A stretch of 64,000 bases of DNA from Papilionanthe hookeriana x Papilionanthe teres (Eukaryota > Streptophyta > Magnoliopsida > Asparagales > Orchidaceae), in NCBI GenBank assembly GCA_022702705.1, contig CM040428.1, forward strand, positions 113,168,022 to 113,232,021, read 5' to 3'. The stretch's first letter is position 1. Each line of letters opens with the position of its first letter. Below, in pieces: positions 13,631 to 24,860 of this stretch. Below the pieces are notes generated by a model that was not told the DNA's origin, searched no databases, and saw only the letters and a program-made list of their open reading frames with translations. The position numbers were made by a program, and so were the translations under genes.

Positions 13631-13884
13631 GCAAAAACTAGCTTCTTCGGGAGATTTTTTTCAAGACAAGATAAGGGAAACATCAAGAAGGCGGTACTTT
13701 GTATGAACAAGAATAATAACAAATTATTATAATTCATTCAATTTAACTTTTAATAGATTCCATTTATCTATTTAATACAACTTTACAAGGTTTGGAATTA
13801 AAAGATTTCAATTGTGAGAGCGTTTATTTCATAAAAATTTATTTTATTCCATTCGATTTTGATTACAAAATTTATTTAATTTAG

Positions 13885-15100
13885 ATCCAAATACGTACAC
13901 TGACACACGACTATATTGTAATGAACATCATTCTTCGATTTGTAATGTCGTATAATACATCTTTAGGTATCATCCATTTATTGACAACATGGGCCTATTC
14001 CTTCAATCCACCACTGTAGAGTAAACTTCTCTACCACAAATGGTCCTTCCTGTGTTTGTTCAAAATTTTCACTTATCTTGCGATGTGCAAGAATGTGCCT
14101 TCGATAATGAGGATGAGGGTCACCAAGCCTTTAAACGACCTCTGCGAACCAATTTGTCATAGGCTTAAATCATCTTTGCTCGATAAAGTTACAAATTATG
14201 TCATGGCAAGTAACTATTTCCCTTCATGTTTTCCACTGCAAGTCAGAGTTTAAGATTCTCTTCGTTGTAATTTTATCAAGTATGAAGATTCGGAGTGATG
14301 ATAGCTTCGAACCTCTAACTAAGCATTGCTCCTGACCCGTAGACAAGTGCAAGGCGTAGACTACATCGGCGTTCGATTGTCGTCTGTATGCCTAAAACGC
14401 TTCTAGTAACTTCTCGTGGCATCCTTTTTTGTTATCCTCTAGCATTTTTAAGATTTACAATTTACTTATCGAAAGCCTCTATTAACTGTCAGTTTTCAGT
14501 AGTAGATGGTTGAATACCACCAATCATCCCACGTCTTCGATGAAATTGCCGATGTTGCCTCAACACGTAGACATTATCCGAAATAATTTGCGAGGTACAC
14601 CGAAGCGTGTAAAATCTAGTTCATGAAAAACTGTAACACCTACTATGCTATGAATTCCCGTAATGGAACCGCTCTCGCTCATTTAAAGTAATCCGGCTTA
14701 CAAGTATGAATTCGTGTCCTTTAAAGATGGAGGGCCTATCGACCGCTTATATCCGTGCCCCAACACTTCGAATGGCCACGACACGATCGCGGGTGTGGAA
14801 CATTCGTAGGTTACAAGACCACTCCATGCACTCTGCATTGATGACATTTAGATATCCATGCACATCATCATTGTCAAGCACAATATCCAAGTTTTTTAAT
14901 CTTCATTTTCATCTGCCCCGACCGATGTGCTCCACATAATCCAACATGCACTTCTTTCATGATATTCTCGCGCTTCTGCTTCCGCATTGGGACCCTACCA
15001 CATCTCGATCAAAAGATCTTCTCGTATAAATGTTATCGATTGCAGCATATGACAAGCCCTTGATGATCTACCGACTTGTCTTAAGGCACCTTCCCGTTTA
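13885..15100 (-). pseudogene. Gypsy integrase, left-arm copy (broken)
   Basis: This is the mirror of the integrase at 38,170-39,420. Recognisable pieces on the minus strand include the C-terminal segment just upstream of about 13,950 and the catalytic-core region at about 14,260-14,800. No frame longer than about 90 codons survives. Plus-strand frames at 14,056-14,253 and 14,706-14,939 are shadows of it. Confidence 0.6.
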
Positions 15101-15359
15101 CAAACATTATGTTATTGGTCGACGCTAATCTTTTTGCATCATCCGACACCGTAGCCTGATTCTCTTTTCCAAGCTAGTGTAACCGTCGAGGTTGAATTGA
15201 TAAAACTACGTCCTTTGCATAATAATGTCGTAGAATTCGTATAAGCTAATTCTTTAGCAAGCTCTACTAAAGCATCCACATGGGCATTGCCTCGCTCAAG
15301 GAATCCGTAGAATGTCACACTAGATTTCGCTTAGTAATTTCATCTATACCGTTGTATTC

Positions 15360-15826
15360 TTCCATTCTCTGCTTCAGATCTTATATTATCTTGCCACTTA
15401 CTGAATGATGAGTTGCGAGTCACATAAATGTCAATGTCCGTTATTTCATCAATATTACTAATTCCAAAACTATGATTAGTGCTTCATATTCTGGCTTCAT
15501 TATTCAGGTAATGACCCGCTGCTGCAGTGATAATCTTAAAGATCTCACATCCGTGTAACAAAGATCGACCGATTCCCGCTCAGGCTTCTGCATATCGTTT
15601 GTTGTGTCATTCTTCTAGCCGATGAAGCTCCATCGAAGCATTTCAAACATATGGAATGTAACTGCCTTACTTGTAGTATCTCGCTTGTCTGCAACTCATC
15701 GTTGAGACGGGACCACTCTGAAGGGTGCATGCGAAAGTCTACGAGAATCTTCCTTTCACAACATCTGCTCCTTTGGATGCTGTGAAGGGGCACGAAGGTC
15801 ATATTAAATCGCAATAAAATCATCAA
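15360..15826 (-). pseudogene. Second RNase H domain, left-arm copy (broken)
   Basis: A minus frame at 15,545-15,826 contains the sense segment 'QTSEILQVRQLHSICLKCFD', matching the start of the RNase H frame at 37,544-37,843 in the right arm. The DGASSARR segment remains visible, but the downstream half is out of frame. Confidence 0.55.
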
Positions 15827-16410
15827 TTCACCTTTGCTAAATATCTAGAAAGTGTCAGTCAGATCATCAAATACCGCAATAGATTAACTTTCAAAATGAT
15901 GCTGATCTTGTGAGAAACATGTATTGTTTATGGTTTTGAGCGACAAAAATCAAAGCAAGACAATGCTCTAATAGAAGGGTACTTTATCTCGCCAGATAGA
16001 CATCAATCAAAAAGAGAGGCATTTTCCTTACCTCATCATTAACTGAGCGAATAAGGCCCTAAGGACTCATCTAAGGCCGCATTATAAAGTATTAACAAGC
16101 CTACCTGAGATAGGGGCTGCGGTAGGTGGTATCACAAGTAACGTTTAATATGTTTGAAAGCCTATAGATTACGCCTCCCAAAAAATTTGAAATTTTTCGA
16201 AGTAAATTTTGAAAAGGCAGACACCTTTCTGATATATTAGAAATAAAGCGTCTTTAGGTAGCTATTTCAAGGCTTTAAAAGGAAGCATTTCTAAGACAAA
16301 TTTAATCTTATCCGTCGATTTCTCGATTCCCCGATGATGCAGAACAAATTATAGAAATCTTTGGAGGTAATGCCAAATGCACACTTTAAGGGATTCATCA
16401 TGAGATTGTA

Positions 16411-16855
16411 TTGTCGTAATCGTTTAAATACGATCTCAAACATATAGGTGATCATTCTTCACTTTGCTCTCGATGACTAAGTTATCCATGTAGCATTCTA
16501 ATTGGTTGTGAATGAGGTTATCAAAAATCTTTATCATTGCTCTTTGTATGTTTCTCCAGCTGCATTTAGCTTAAAACGATAATACGATGTAGCAACAAAT
16601 CCAAATCAAGCCTGAAAAGCTGTGAGCATTGCATCTTCCGGAACCATCTTAATTTGATTGTAACTCAAGATCCATCTACGAAGGAGAAAAATCGTGTGCT
16701 GATGCAATGTCCACCATTAGTTCTGATATTGAAATGAAAACTCATCTTGACATGCTTGTTTAAGTCCCTAAAGTCGACATACACTCGAATCCGTCCATTC
16801 ATAATTTTCACCGGCACGACGTCGTCAACCGCATGGGGTTATTGCTCCTCCCGCA
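16411..16855 (-). pseudogene. Reverse transcriptase, left-arm copy (broken)
   Basis: This is the mirror of RT at 36,388-36,819. On the minus strand the 'MVDIASAHDF' region (about 16,685-16,715) and the region around the catalytic YxDD position (about 16,480-16,500) can be located, but indels split them. The plus frame 16,833-17,129 is a shadow. Confidence 0.6.
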
Positions 16856-17999
16856 CAAAGTTAACGTCTATCAACTTCTTCTCACCTCGGGTGTGACATG
16901 TTGTTTTATATCATGGTGCATTCTTATGGGAGCTTGCTTACTAGTGTTATACTTCGATCTAATTGTGTCGCTTAACTGCGGGCCTCTCGGAGATAATCTG
17001 CATTTCGTCATAAATCCAGGGAAGCAATCTTTGAATTCTCACAATAACTTTATCAAATCAGAGATTCCTCTTCACCGAGTAGTGAACTTAAGAAAGTTGG
17101 TCGGGGCTGCTCCTCGATTCCAAGGTTGATTTTCTTTAGTTCATCCACTATCGATTTTGTTCTTCAACTCGATGTGAGCGTCATCTATCTATTGATCTTC
17201 AAATTCATCTTGAACGTCACAATCTTTTCCGACCGGCTAGTAACAATAATGCAAATTCCCAAGTCATCGACCGGTCCAATCGTTCCAAACCTAAGATCTT
17301 CTTCGAATTGAGCTTTTCCTTTTACATTCCATAATTTTTCAAATGATTGTAATTTATCTTTTCGCATTTCTTTAACACAAATCCTTGTTGAATTAAAATT
17401 ACACATGGCGAAAAGTAACTAAAAGGTAATTCCATTAATTCATTAGACTCGTTTCGAGAATTACATAAGGTTCGGTATGTATGAGCAGTCGAGAAAACTC
17501 GATTGGTTTAAAACCACCATTATGGACTTTCGACCTCCATACTCTTAATCTTTTTAATGATGGATCGAGTTAGGTTATGACTTGAACATAATTGTTAATT
17601 CGATCGTATTAACACTCATATTCACCCCTTCGTATCTTCCAAAAGATTTTGAACGAGGCTTTTCAAACTTATCATCATCGTTTTATCAAATTTATCTACT
17701 TCATGGGCATTTCTTCTACGTCGATATCGATCGCCGATTTCGTCGTCAACAATCCGGTGAGTTCTCCCTCGCCCCGCGTCCCTAACCTCGACCCCGATGC
17801 GTGCTAAAAGAACCTCCACCAACTCGTTGTGAAGGGAGTACGGAGATCGTCAAGTAGAGGGTGCGATGTTCCTATTTCAGTGTTCTTCTTAATTTTCAAC
17901 TTTATTTGTCACGACTTTCGAAATGACCGAAGCTTTGGGAGAGCGCAGTAGGCGGCGTCTTCATGAATGCCCACTTCATGTATTGAGAATGGCTTTAAG

Positions 18000-18310
18000 T
18001 CTCCCTTAATGCAGTGTTCTTATCCATCATTATAGTATCGATGTATCAGAAGCAATGATGGGACCATATTGTACTCATGAAGCCACGATCGACCGCGCAG
18101 TGTCAATGAAGTATCTACGTCGATGACATGGAACTTTATAACAGCACATCTCCAACTTTCATCTGTAGGGTTATAGATCCAGGGCTTTTCTCCTTTTTGA
18201 TCAACTCTTTAACATCATCTTATCCGTAGAGAGCTCGCGTCAATGTCCAGCAAGCTAACATTCGTAAACTCATTATGTTAAGCAACGCTCTAGAATCCGC
18301 TAGCACTCGG
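18000..18310 (-). pseudogene. Retroelement aspartic protease, left-arm copy (broken)
   Basis: This is the mirror of the open protease frame at 34,869-35,186. The sense sequence around 'LLNIMSL' and the C-terminal 'LHQC' region can be traced, with indels between them. Confidence 0.5.
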
Positions 18311-18469
18311 GAATCACAAACTGATAATGACGAAATATAGAGCGACGGTTGTGTTCTCCTCGTAGCATCAGTAGCAAATCTATGTAGTGAAGGTTATGTC
18401 GTGCTGTCCCTTTAAGTACAAACTCCATCTAAAGATGTGCTACCTAACCGTGCGTGCTAAATGTCTAGA

Positions 18470-18862
18470 TCAAGTAGAGCCTCGACTATATTTTTCTCCT
18501 CCTTTAACTAATCGGGGAGTGTCATAAATGCTTGACAACTTTCTAAGATGAGCTAGTACATTATTATCCACTTTATTAAAATTTCCAATCTCATTTCCCC
18601 AACTGACTTCTTCCATTGCCGGAGGTACCTTCGAGTAATTATCTCGCTTCCATTCTTCATCGGAGAAATGTCCTCGCGATAGTACCTTTCCATTTCTGAA
18701 ATTCGCTATGTTATTTTCCTCCCTCCTCGGACCCAGAGGTTCTCCCGACATTGTAGTTGATTTTCTGGTACTTTTCGTATACAAAAAGTTCATGTTTATT
18801 GCAAGCGGAAGTCCTTCGCACTCGAGGATGCTCCCTTTCGCTTCCCGTACTATCGTAACCAC
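18470..18862 (-). CDS. Gag-protease linker of Tat-type gypsy element, left-arm copy
   Basis: This is a 130-residue open frame on the minus strand. It begins MVTIVREAKGSILECEGLPL, is rich in charged residues in the middle, and ends with a helical-looking stretch that includes 'LAHLRKLSSIYDT'. The position just upstream of the protease, and the 'aHLRklpa.ysiYD' style, match the linker between gag and protease in Tat-lineage gypsy polyproteins (my recollection of the family). The equivalent right-arm sequence (34,300-34,690) is frameshifted, so here the left arm is the better reading. It is a fragment of a polyprotein, not an independent gene. Confidence 0.55.
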   Translation of the reverse strand: MVTIVREAKGSILECEGLPLAINMNFLYTKSTRKSTTMSGEPLGPRREENNIANFRNGKVLSRGHFSDEEWKRDNYSKVPPAMEEVSWGNEIGNFNKVDNNVLAHLRKLSSIYDTPRLVKGGEKYSRGST

Positions 18863-18899
18863 CGTGTCGATATCTTCTTCATTTTCGTCAATGTTCTCA

Positions 18900-20000
18900 T
18901 AGGGAACTAATAGGATTTAAGTGGTCATATCGGGGAATTGAAATTCAAGGATAGGTCAGATTAGTTACATCAAGACAAGAGCGTAAGAACGTAGATAAAA
19001 TTGTTACTTTATAATTATAAGACCCTAGAGGTGCGAGAAGGAAATTATACAAAATTAACAGCCGAGGATTTCTCCTAAATTCGAGACAACTAATCTAATA
19101 GGCAACCCTATCCTAGCCTTCGCGCTATCGGGTTCGTCATCCTGGCTGCATCTTCTTTCTGCATCTTCGCTGTGGTTTCTCCAATGTGATTTCCATCTTG
19201 GTCTAGAGGTATGAATTCATGCGACGGCTTGCTTTGAGATTATCTGTATCTAATCCAGTATCTTCTGGAAGACTTGTTCCAAACCCCGCTCCATCCATCT
19301 TTATCGACGTATGAATCTATCGTAGAATGACTACGAATCATATTTACGGAACCTCTTCGTGTTCTTTTAAAAATTCTTCAGATTTGCGTATTTAACTCAT
19401 TTTTTGGTGAGGTCAAAATTCTTCTCCTAACTTAGGATCTAGACATAAGACTTTCCTTCTTACCCACCCCATTTAGAAATTCAACTTTCTCGACTCCCTG
19501 TCTCATATGTGCGGTTTCAAATCTTCAATATCTAATAGCTGATTAGAACTAAATATTGGAAAAGCTAGCGCTAGTTCTTATACATTAAGATGCACTAGAA
19601 AGTCTTTTTGGATTTAGGAGCTTTTGTTCTTCGACACAAGACAATTCACAATAATATATCCATACACTATAATCCTCATAATTCACTATCTAAATCAAAA
19701 TAAAATTTAAAAATGATATTACGCTCATAATACGAATTTAAGACCCTTTCGACACGAAATGGACCGACTCGGTTGTCGATACCGTTTACTTGACTTTGAC
19801 TGCCGCTTGAGCGAGGACCGAACGACTCTTCACTTGTTGAATGATTCGACGGCTTCGATGAATCACATTTGTCGTTGGGTTGCGCTTTAGGTCAAACTAA
19901 AAATTGATTCGATCGTCGATAAAGTTTTCCCGTATTGACTCGATGACGAAATGTATCGCACAAGCGAGTTTGGAATGTTGATTTTACTTAGGAAGAATAT
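18900..20000. other. Leader region of gypsy remnant, left arm
   Basis: No intact frame is present. It contains the mirror of the leader with the GACCTCA hairpin (about 19,385-19,420), and then a stretch at about 19,735-20,000 with many TCGA/GACG steps. I cannot assign that second stretch. Its mirror is 33,140-34,300. Confidence 0.45.
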
Positions 20001-20099
20001 CCATTTTGAGCCGCGGTTTCCCGTAAGGACAAATAACACATAAATCGAACTATATAACTTAAAATATAAAATTTTAAAAAGAGAAGAGAACTAAAAAAA

Positions 20100-20300
20100 A
20101 TAATCCCTTTATAAAACCCACACGTCTCCTCATTAGAAGGGGCCCTAACTGCTGATTCAACCATCCCTTTCTCTTCAATATCGATAGCCCTAGCCGACCT
20201 TCTTCTGCCCGAGGTCATCCTCCTCCTTCTTCCTAGGTCTGCCGCCGGCCGGTCCAGCAAGATCCACTTCCTCTCCATCTCGCATAGAGCTGGCTAAGGG
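20100..20300 (+). promoter_or_regulatory. Possible 5' exon and splice donor, left arm
   Basis: A C/T-rich segment with 'ccctagccgacc' and GC-rich codons is followed by GGAG|GTAAGG (about 20,302-20,310) and then by T-rich intron-like DNA. This is the look of a plant 5' untranslated exon with a GT donor. The opposite-strand frame (19,988-20,278 minus) starts MERKWILLDRPAADL and is probably a shadow. Its mirror is 32,810-33,010. No downstream coding exon was recognised, so the call is weak. Confidence 0.3.
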
Positions 20301-20309
20301 AGGTAAGGA

Positions 20310-21220
20310 GGGGTTTCATCTTTTGCTTGTTTCCTTGGTTTTATCGTTTGTTTGCTTGATTTTCTTGCTCGACCTTCCTGCTTTATTGTTGGTTCACTCT
20401 GATTTTCTTGCTGATTTGCTCGATTTTACTACAATTTGCTCAGTATTCCTGTTGGTTGCCTGATGTTAGCTTTCTGCTTGCTTTTTCTTTTCTGCGACTT
20501 TTGCAATCGTAACCAACAGGCTTCTTGTTCATCCCAGTGACTCATTATTGTTTTTTTTATATAAACTTTGAAAAGGTTTAAAACATGTAGCGATTTATTT
20601 AATGTGGAGTATGGAGTGTGTTATGTTACCATGGAGATTCATTATAGATCACGACCAACTGTGTTCACCAGTCCCCTTGTTTTATATGTAAAAGACAGTT
20701 GGTCTTCATTACTACCAATAGATGCTACTTGCTGTGCCCTAAAATCTATTATACTTGTGATGGCATATATGGATTATGGATTTTTTATTTGTGATGTTAG
20801 CTTTGGTGCTGATTCCTTTTGTCGGGATTGATCGTCTTACTGGCTGCTATTGACACTCTTTTTCATAAGATTCTTGCTTGAGCTAGATTTGGGAGCAGAT
20901 TCCTTGAAGGGACTTGACAACTCAATGATATGGCTATTTTGACGTATCCAGGTGGTCGAAAACTCAGTTTTTTAGGAGTATTTGCTTAATTCTTTGTGCA
21001 TCATGGCTAGTTTTGTTTACAAAGCCAAGATTCATTTAGTAAGAAAACGCAATAGGAACCCAGGTATGTATGTAAACCTTCCCTTATTTCATATTACTCA
21101 TTCCCTTTTTTTTGTTCTATTTGCTTGCATATCGAAGTTGGGATATTTTGAAGTTAGACTTGTGGTTTATTTCGTTTTATTGAAATAATTAATTTGCTGG
21201 TATTAAAATTGCAAAAATCA
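20310..21220 (+). other. Intron-like or captured host sequence, left arm
   Basis: This is T-rich sequence with several short frames (20,568-20,831; 20,982-21,188), none of which I recognise. It is conserved in both arms (mirror 31,900-32,810). Moderate complexity and the lack of repeat structure suggest a captured gene segment or an intron, but I see no direct proof. Confidence 0.35.
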
Positions 21221-21224
21221 GAAT

Positions 21225-21780
21225 GAAAGGAGTCATGCATTTATATGCGCAGAGGCAGCCCTCTTGTCCCCATGCCCTCGCTCACTCTGAAAAATTTGAG
21301 GAAATCAAGCCTGACGCCGCCCGCATCCGTCGCCGAATCGCTCAAAGCCACGTAGATTCGAGTGGTCCCACCCGTATTAGCCCGCTTAATAAGTGTGCCC
21401 GACCCGATTTCCCGCCCGCCGCGGCATTTTCACGCGTGAACACCTGTACAACCCGATAAACAACGTGAGGGCCACGTACCGCGGCCGATTCTCGCCGTAA
21501 CCCGCGCATAAACCCACAATGAAGCAACCGTACACCTAAAGTAACGCTAATGAACCGCGTGTGTAACGTCGTCTCCGTGGTACCGCCGGCAACCGAAGTA
21601 CAACTGACATAACCGCCCACATTTGCGTAACCCCCATGTAAACCCGCACTCGTACCGTGGGTGTAACCTATTCATAACCTCTCGCGTAATCCGTCGCCCG
21701 CCGCCCGCGAAAACTGGTATTTAAAGAGCTAGGTTTACCTGCTCTATTCCTACCTTGTGTCGACGCGTAGTTCGAGCCGA
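21225..21780 (+). promoter_or_regulatory. CpG-rich island with TATA-like box, left arm
   Basis: About 550 bases are markedly GC- and CpG-rich against an AT-rich background. They contain many variants of GTAACCC / GGTTACG in both orientations. At about 21,718-21,728 'ggtatttaaagagc' resembles a TATA box, and 55 bases further is an ATG at 21,783. Its mirror is 31,300-31,870. It reads best as the promoter and subterminal-repeat region of the FAR1-type element. Confidence 0.5.
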
Positions 21781-21782
21781 AG

Positions 21783-21881
21783 ATGGATTGCGTAAAACCA
21801 AAAGAACCATTTTTTGAAGTTATAGAAGAGAGCTTTCATGAGGAAACTCAAGAACAAGAAATGAGGATTAAAAGGAGGCAG
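21783..21881 (+). pseudogene. First exon of FAR1-type gene, left arm
   Basis: An open stretch of 33 codons begins MDCVKPKEPFFEVIEESFHE and ends at CAG|GTTTTT, a plausible splice donor. It lies about 55 bases downstream of a TATA-like box. The acidic N-terminus followed by a basic RIKRRQ is compatible with the N-terminal part of FAR1/FHY3-related proteins. The mirror (about 31,203-31,305, minus) has one extra T in the T-run, which shifts the frame. It is probably joined by splicing to the DNA-binding domain at 22,441-22,850. Confidence 0.45.
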
Positions 21882-22440
21882 GTTTTTATATCTCTATATT
21901 TTTTTGTTTTTTGTTTTCTTGTTTATTTTTTCTTCTTTTATTATTATTTTTTTTAGACAATGCTCACGGAGCCATTTTGTTATTGTTGTGTATTGTTGTA
22001 TGCAGATTTTTTTTCTTTGCCTCATGGTTTGTAAATGCCACTACGCTATATGTTATTTGTTTTTTTCACTAAAAAAGATGAGATACTTGTTATTAATGTT
22101 TATGAAGACTTAGTTGTAATGCTTTTAACATTATTTTTCATGTAGTTCTATGTAGCATATTTTTATTTATTTTGCAACTACATTTGACATTTTTCTCGTT
22201 ATTTCATTCGTTTTGGGCTCTCAATCTTTCTTTGTTTGAGCGTAATGCTTAGCAATTTTCTAGGACAGTTTTTGCGGAGGTAATGCATTGCTTGGTCGGA
22301 GGCATGTATGTGAAGGTTATAGTCAGATGAATAGAGCGTATTTTATATGCAATCGTTTGACATTTTATTCTCTTGTCGTGTTTCATAAGGAAGCTCTTTG
22401 CATGCATCGTCGTTAAAGATATTACTAAACGACGATTCAC
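21882..22440 (+). other. Putative intron of FAR1-type gene, left arm
   Basis: This is T-rich sequence with long T runs (21,899-21,955) between the candidate donor at 21,881 and the FAR1-domain exon. Short frames here are Phe/Leu-rich by composition and not credible. Its mirror is about 30,610-31,200. Confidence 0.4.
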
Positions 22441-22850
22441 AATGAGGAAGAAGCTTAAGGAAATATATCAGGTATACGCCCACCACATCAGATTTAGTGT
22501 TCAAGGATCACACTAGCTTTCGGCGTAACTCCAAGAATATTAAGACGAAGGACTTATGTGGAAAAGCAAGATTCTAGAGAGAGCCGACACGCAAAATCAT
22601 AAATACAAGAATCGAGTTAAGAAGTGGTTGTCCGACAATGATTCGATTCATTGTCGATGTCGAAGAATTTGGCCGGCTTAAGAATTTATCAATCACATAA
22701 TCACACGTTAGCGAGTCCCGGTGATACACCTATCGCGTTCGAGCGTAAAGATCACAAGTTCAATGCGAAGTGCTTAGATCGATGTCACAGCCGTGATAAG
22801 ACCAAAGACGCTTTCAACTTCTCTAGCCAACAATTACTACAATAACATAA
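22441..22850 (+). pseudogene. FAR1-type DNA-binding domain, left arm
   Basis: The frame at 22,651-22,845 contains SHNHTLASPGD (HNH codons 22,696-22,704) and ends TKDAFNF. Just upstream, other frames give 'FRRNSKN' and, in the mirror, a segment with GCP. Together these match the FAR1 DNA-binding domain (WRKY-GCM1 type zinc finger, with C..C..HNH ligands), the domain that opens FAR1/FHY3 factors and the Mutator-like transposases they derive from. At least two frameshifts break it, and no DDE transposase core or SWIM finger follows, so the protein would be a short, domain-only form. Its mirror is 30,190-30,600. Confidence 0.6.
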
Positions 22851-23269
22851 AATATAGGACCATAGATATTGGCTTCATCAACTTTGGCTTCATCAACCTT
22901 CAAATCATCTTTCATCATCATCCGTAACACGTATAGTTGAGCAACAAATACCCAGCACATCAGCAAGAACCAACAGAAATTGGGTGTATAGATGAGAAAG
23001 GCATAAATGAGCAAGGAAGTCCATGCTCAAACCTGCCGCATCCGAGCGAACTTCGAATCCGCAGCACGCAGGTACCGATCGATCCATCAACACCTTCCTA
23101 AATTGAAATGTAAGAAAAACTTTAGTAAAGGATTATTTCATATCTCCAAAGCAAAATCAAGCAAAAGTTTAGTAAACAAGCAAAACCGAATCATGCTTGC
23201 AATAAATGACTTCTACCAAACTTTAGTAAAAAAATGTACAAAATCGAATCATGCTTGTAATATAATTGA

Positions 23270-23480
23270 AAGTAGTATAAACCACCATGCACAGCAGCCA
23301 GATAACAATCAAAGTAGTATAACCACCACGCATTTAAGCAAAAATCGTAAGCAACCGAAAGTAGTATAAACCACCATGCACAAGCTTCGTGATAACAACC
23401 GAAAGTAGTATAAACCACCATGCACAAGCAAAAATGGCTAAAAATACAAAACTGAAAGAATAAAACCACCATGCACAAAT
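23270..23480 (-). repeat. Minisatellite in Ulp1 copy 1
   Basis: About five copies of a unit of roughly 45 bases lie at 23,270, 23,317, 23,359, 23,404 and 23,460. In the sense of the Ulp1 gene each starts near 'tgcatggtggtttatacta'. The same array appears five times in copy 3 and three times in copy 2, so copy number varies. Confidence 0.8.
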
Positions 23481-24860
23481 GATAACAAACCGAATCATGC
23501 TTTGCACAATGAACTAAACATTATTTACCGAAAACAAAAGAAGAAAATTGTTCAACTATCAAACATTATCTTACCCGAGTAAATCTTGCCGCTAATTTTA
23601 ATCTAAACGCTGCCTTTTTGTGACAAAGGCATCAAGAAACTTAACCGAATTCCGCTCTAAATAGTGTCATAGATTTCATGGCTCATTTTTCTTTCCAATG
23701 AACTTTACTCTTTTCAACTGTAGTTTCCATATATTTACAGACAAAGACACCACAATCGTCACCGTTGCTTTGCCTTGGAAGACCTCGTTTTGGTACGACT
23801 CAATCGCTCAAATCCTCTAACGCGCGTTCGACATCCCTCATAAAATGTAATCGTACAAAAAAATTTGTAAATTCATGAAATTACAATAAGAAAATTTATA
23901 TACAAAGGAGCAATGGCTCAATAAGTTATAACAATATCTCTGTAATCGTCATAATCTGGTTGCAAGAGTCATAAAATTTCCACTTTCGCTCCTTCAATAC
24001 AACATCAGTACGTTCAAGCAAGGATTATTAATTATTGGTATCAAATCAACTCGCGTTCGAATGGCCTTCGTAATGCGTTCAACGAACACTTAACATCGCC
24101 TACCTTCCGTATCTGGGGAGCAAGAATACAATGTTGTATCGAAATAATGCGACTTTTATATCATCTAGCCTCGTACTCAAATAAAAATGAAATTAATTTT
24201 TACCCAATAGCACAGACACGTATATTATGATTCACTGATTCAGTACGCATTTCATCTCAAGTAAGATAGCAAACAACCGAATTCCTCATTTCAAACAACT
24301 GTTACTCGAATATGATCAAGATATGAACGAGCTGCTGAGACATTACCCGTCTCAACGAAGAGCTGACTGTGATTTTAAATAACATATTAATTCAGCACTA
24401 AAGGTAAACTTTGGAATTAAAAATATAACACACCAACAAATCAACAACACTCACAACAACAATCGATTGTTTCAAAGATATAATATGAAATCAAGCTTGT
24501 CTACTGAAAATCGAGTATCAACGTCACGGATGCGTCTATAAGGCTGCTTTTCAAAATTTCGACCTTTTGAGGTGATGTAAATGCAGCTAACATACAAGGC
24601 GATAAAAGACAAACTCAGGATCTCCGAGAATCAACATTATCATTGCATCAGATACGTTTACGTAATCACAACGTTACCTAACGCCAGGATTAGCAACCAA
24701 TGAATCCCCACACTGCGGGGCTGGAGTGCTTACTTGGATTTGAGTAACATCAACTGTTTATTTTAGTCAACTCCGCAATCATTTCAATTTTATTAATCAA
24801 TTTTTTGTTTTGATATAAATACAGCAATAAAATCTTCACCTCTTAAGCTTCCCTCGTTGT
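23480..24860. other. Body of Ulp1 remnant, no open frame, copy 1
   Basis: Apart from the Cys box at about 23,752 I find no readable frame in this stretch. It is colinear with 26,000-26,990 (direct sense of copy 2) and 28,110-29,450 (copy 3), which supports a shared ancestral gene. The short plus-strand frames are shadows. Confidence 0.5.

Noticed and set aside
21225..21780. CpG island frames as genes (21,223-21,459 plus; 21,342-21,620 minus)
   Set aside because: Arg/Pro/Val-rich, no motif, and the mirror frames differ in length and sequence. They follow from GC content.
23191..23478. Membrane-protein-like frame rich in Phe, Tyr, Trp and Cys
   Set aside because: It is a translation of the minisatellite. 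The same words in the other copies give different frames.
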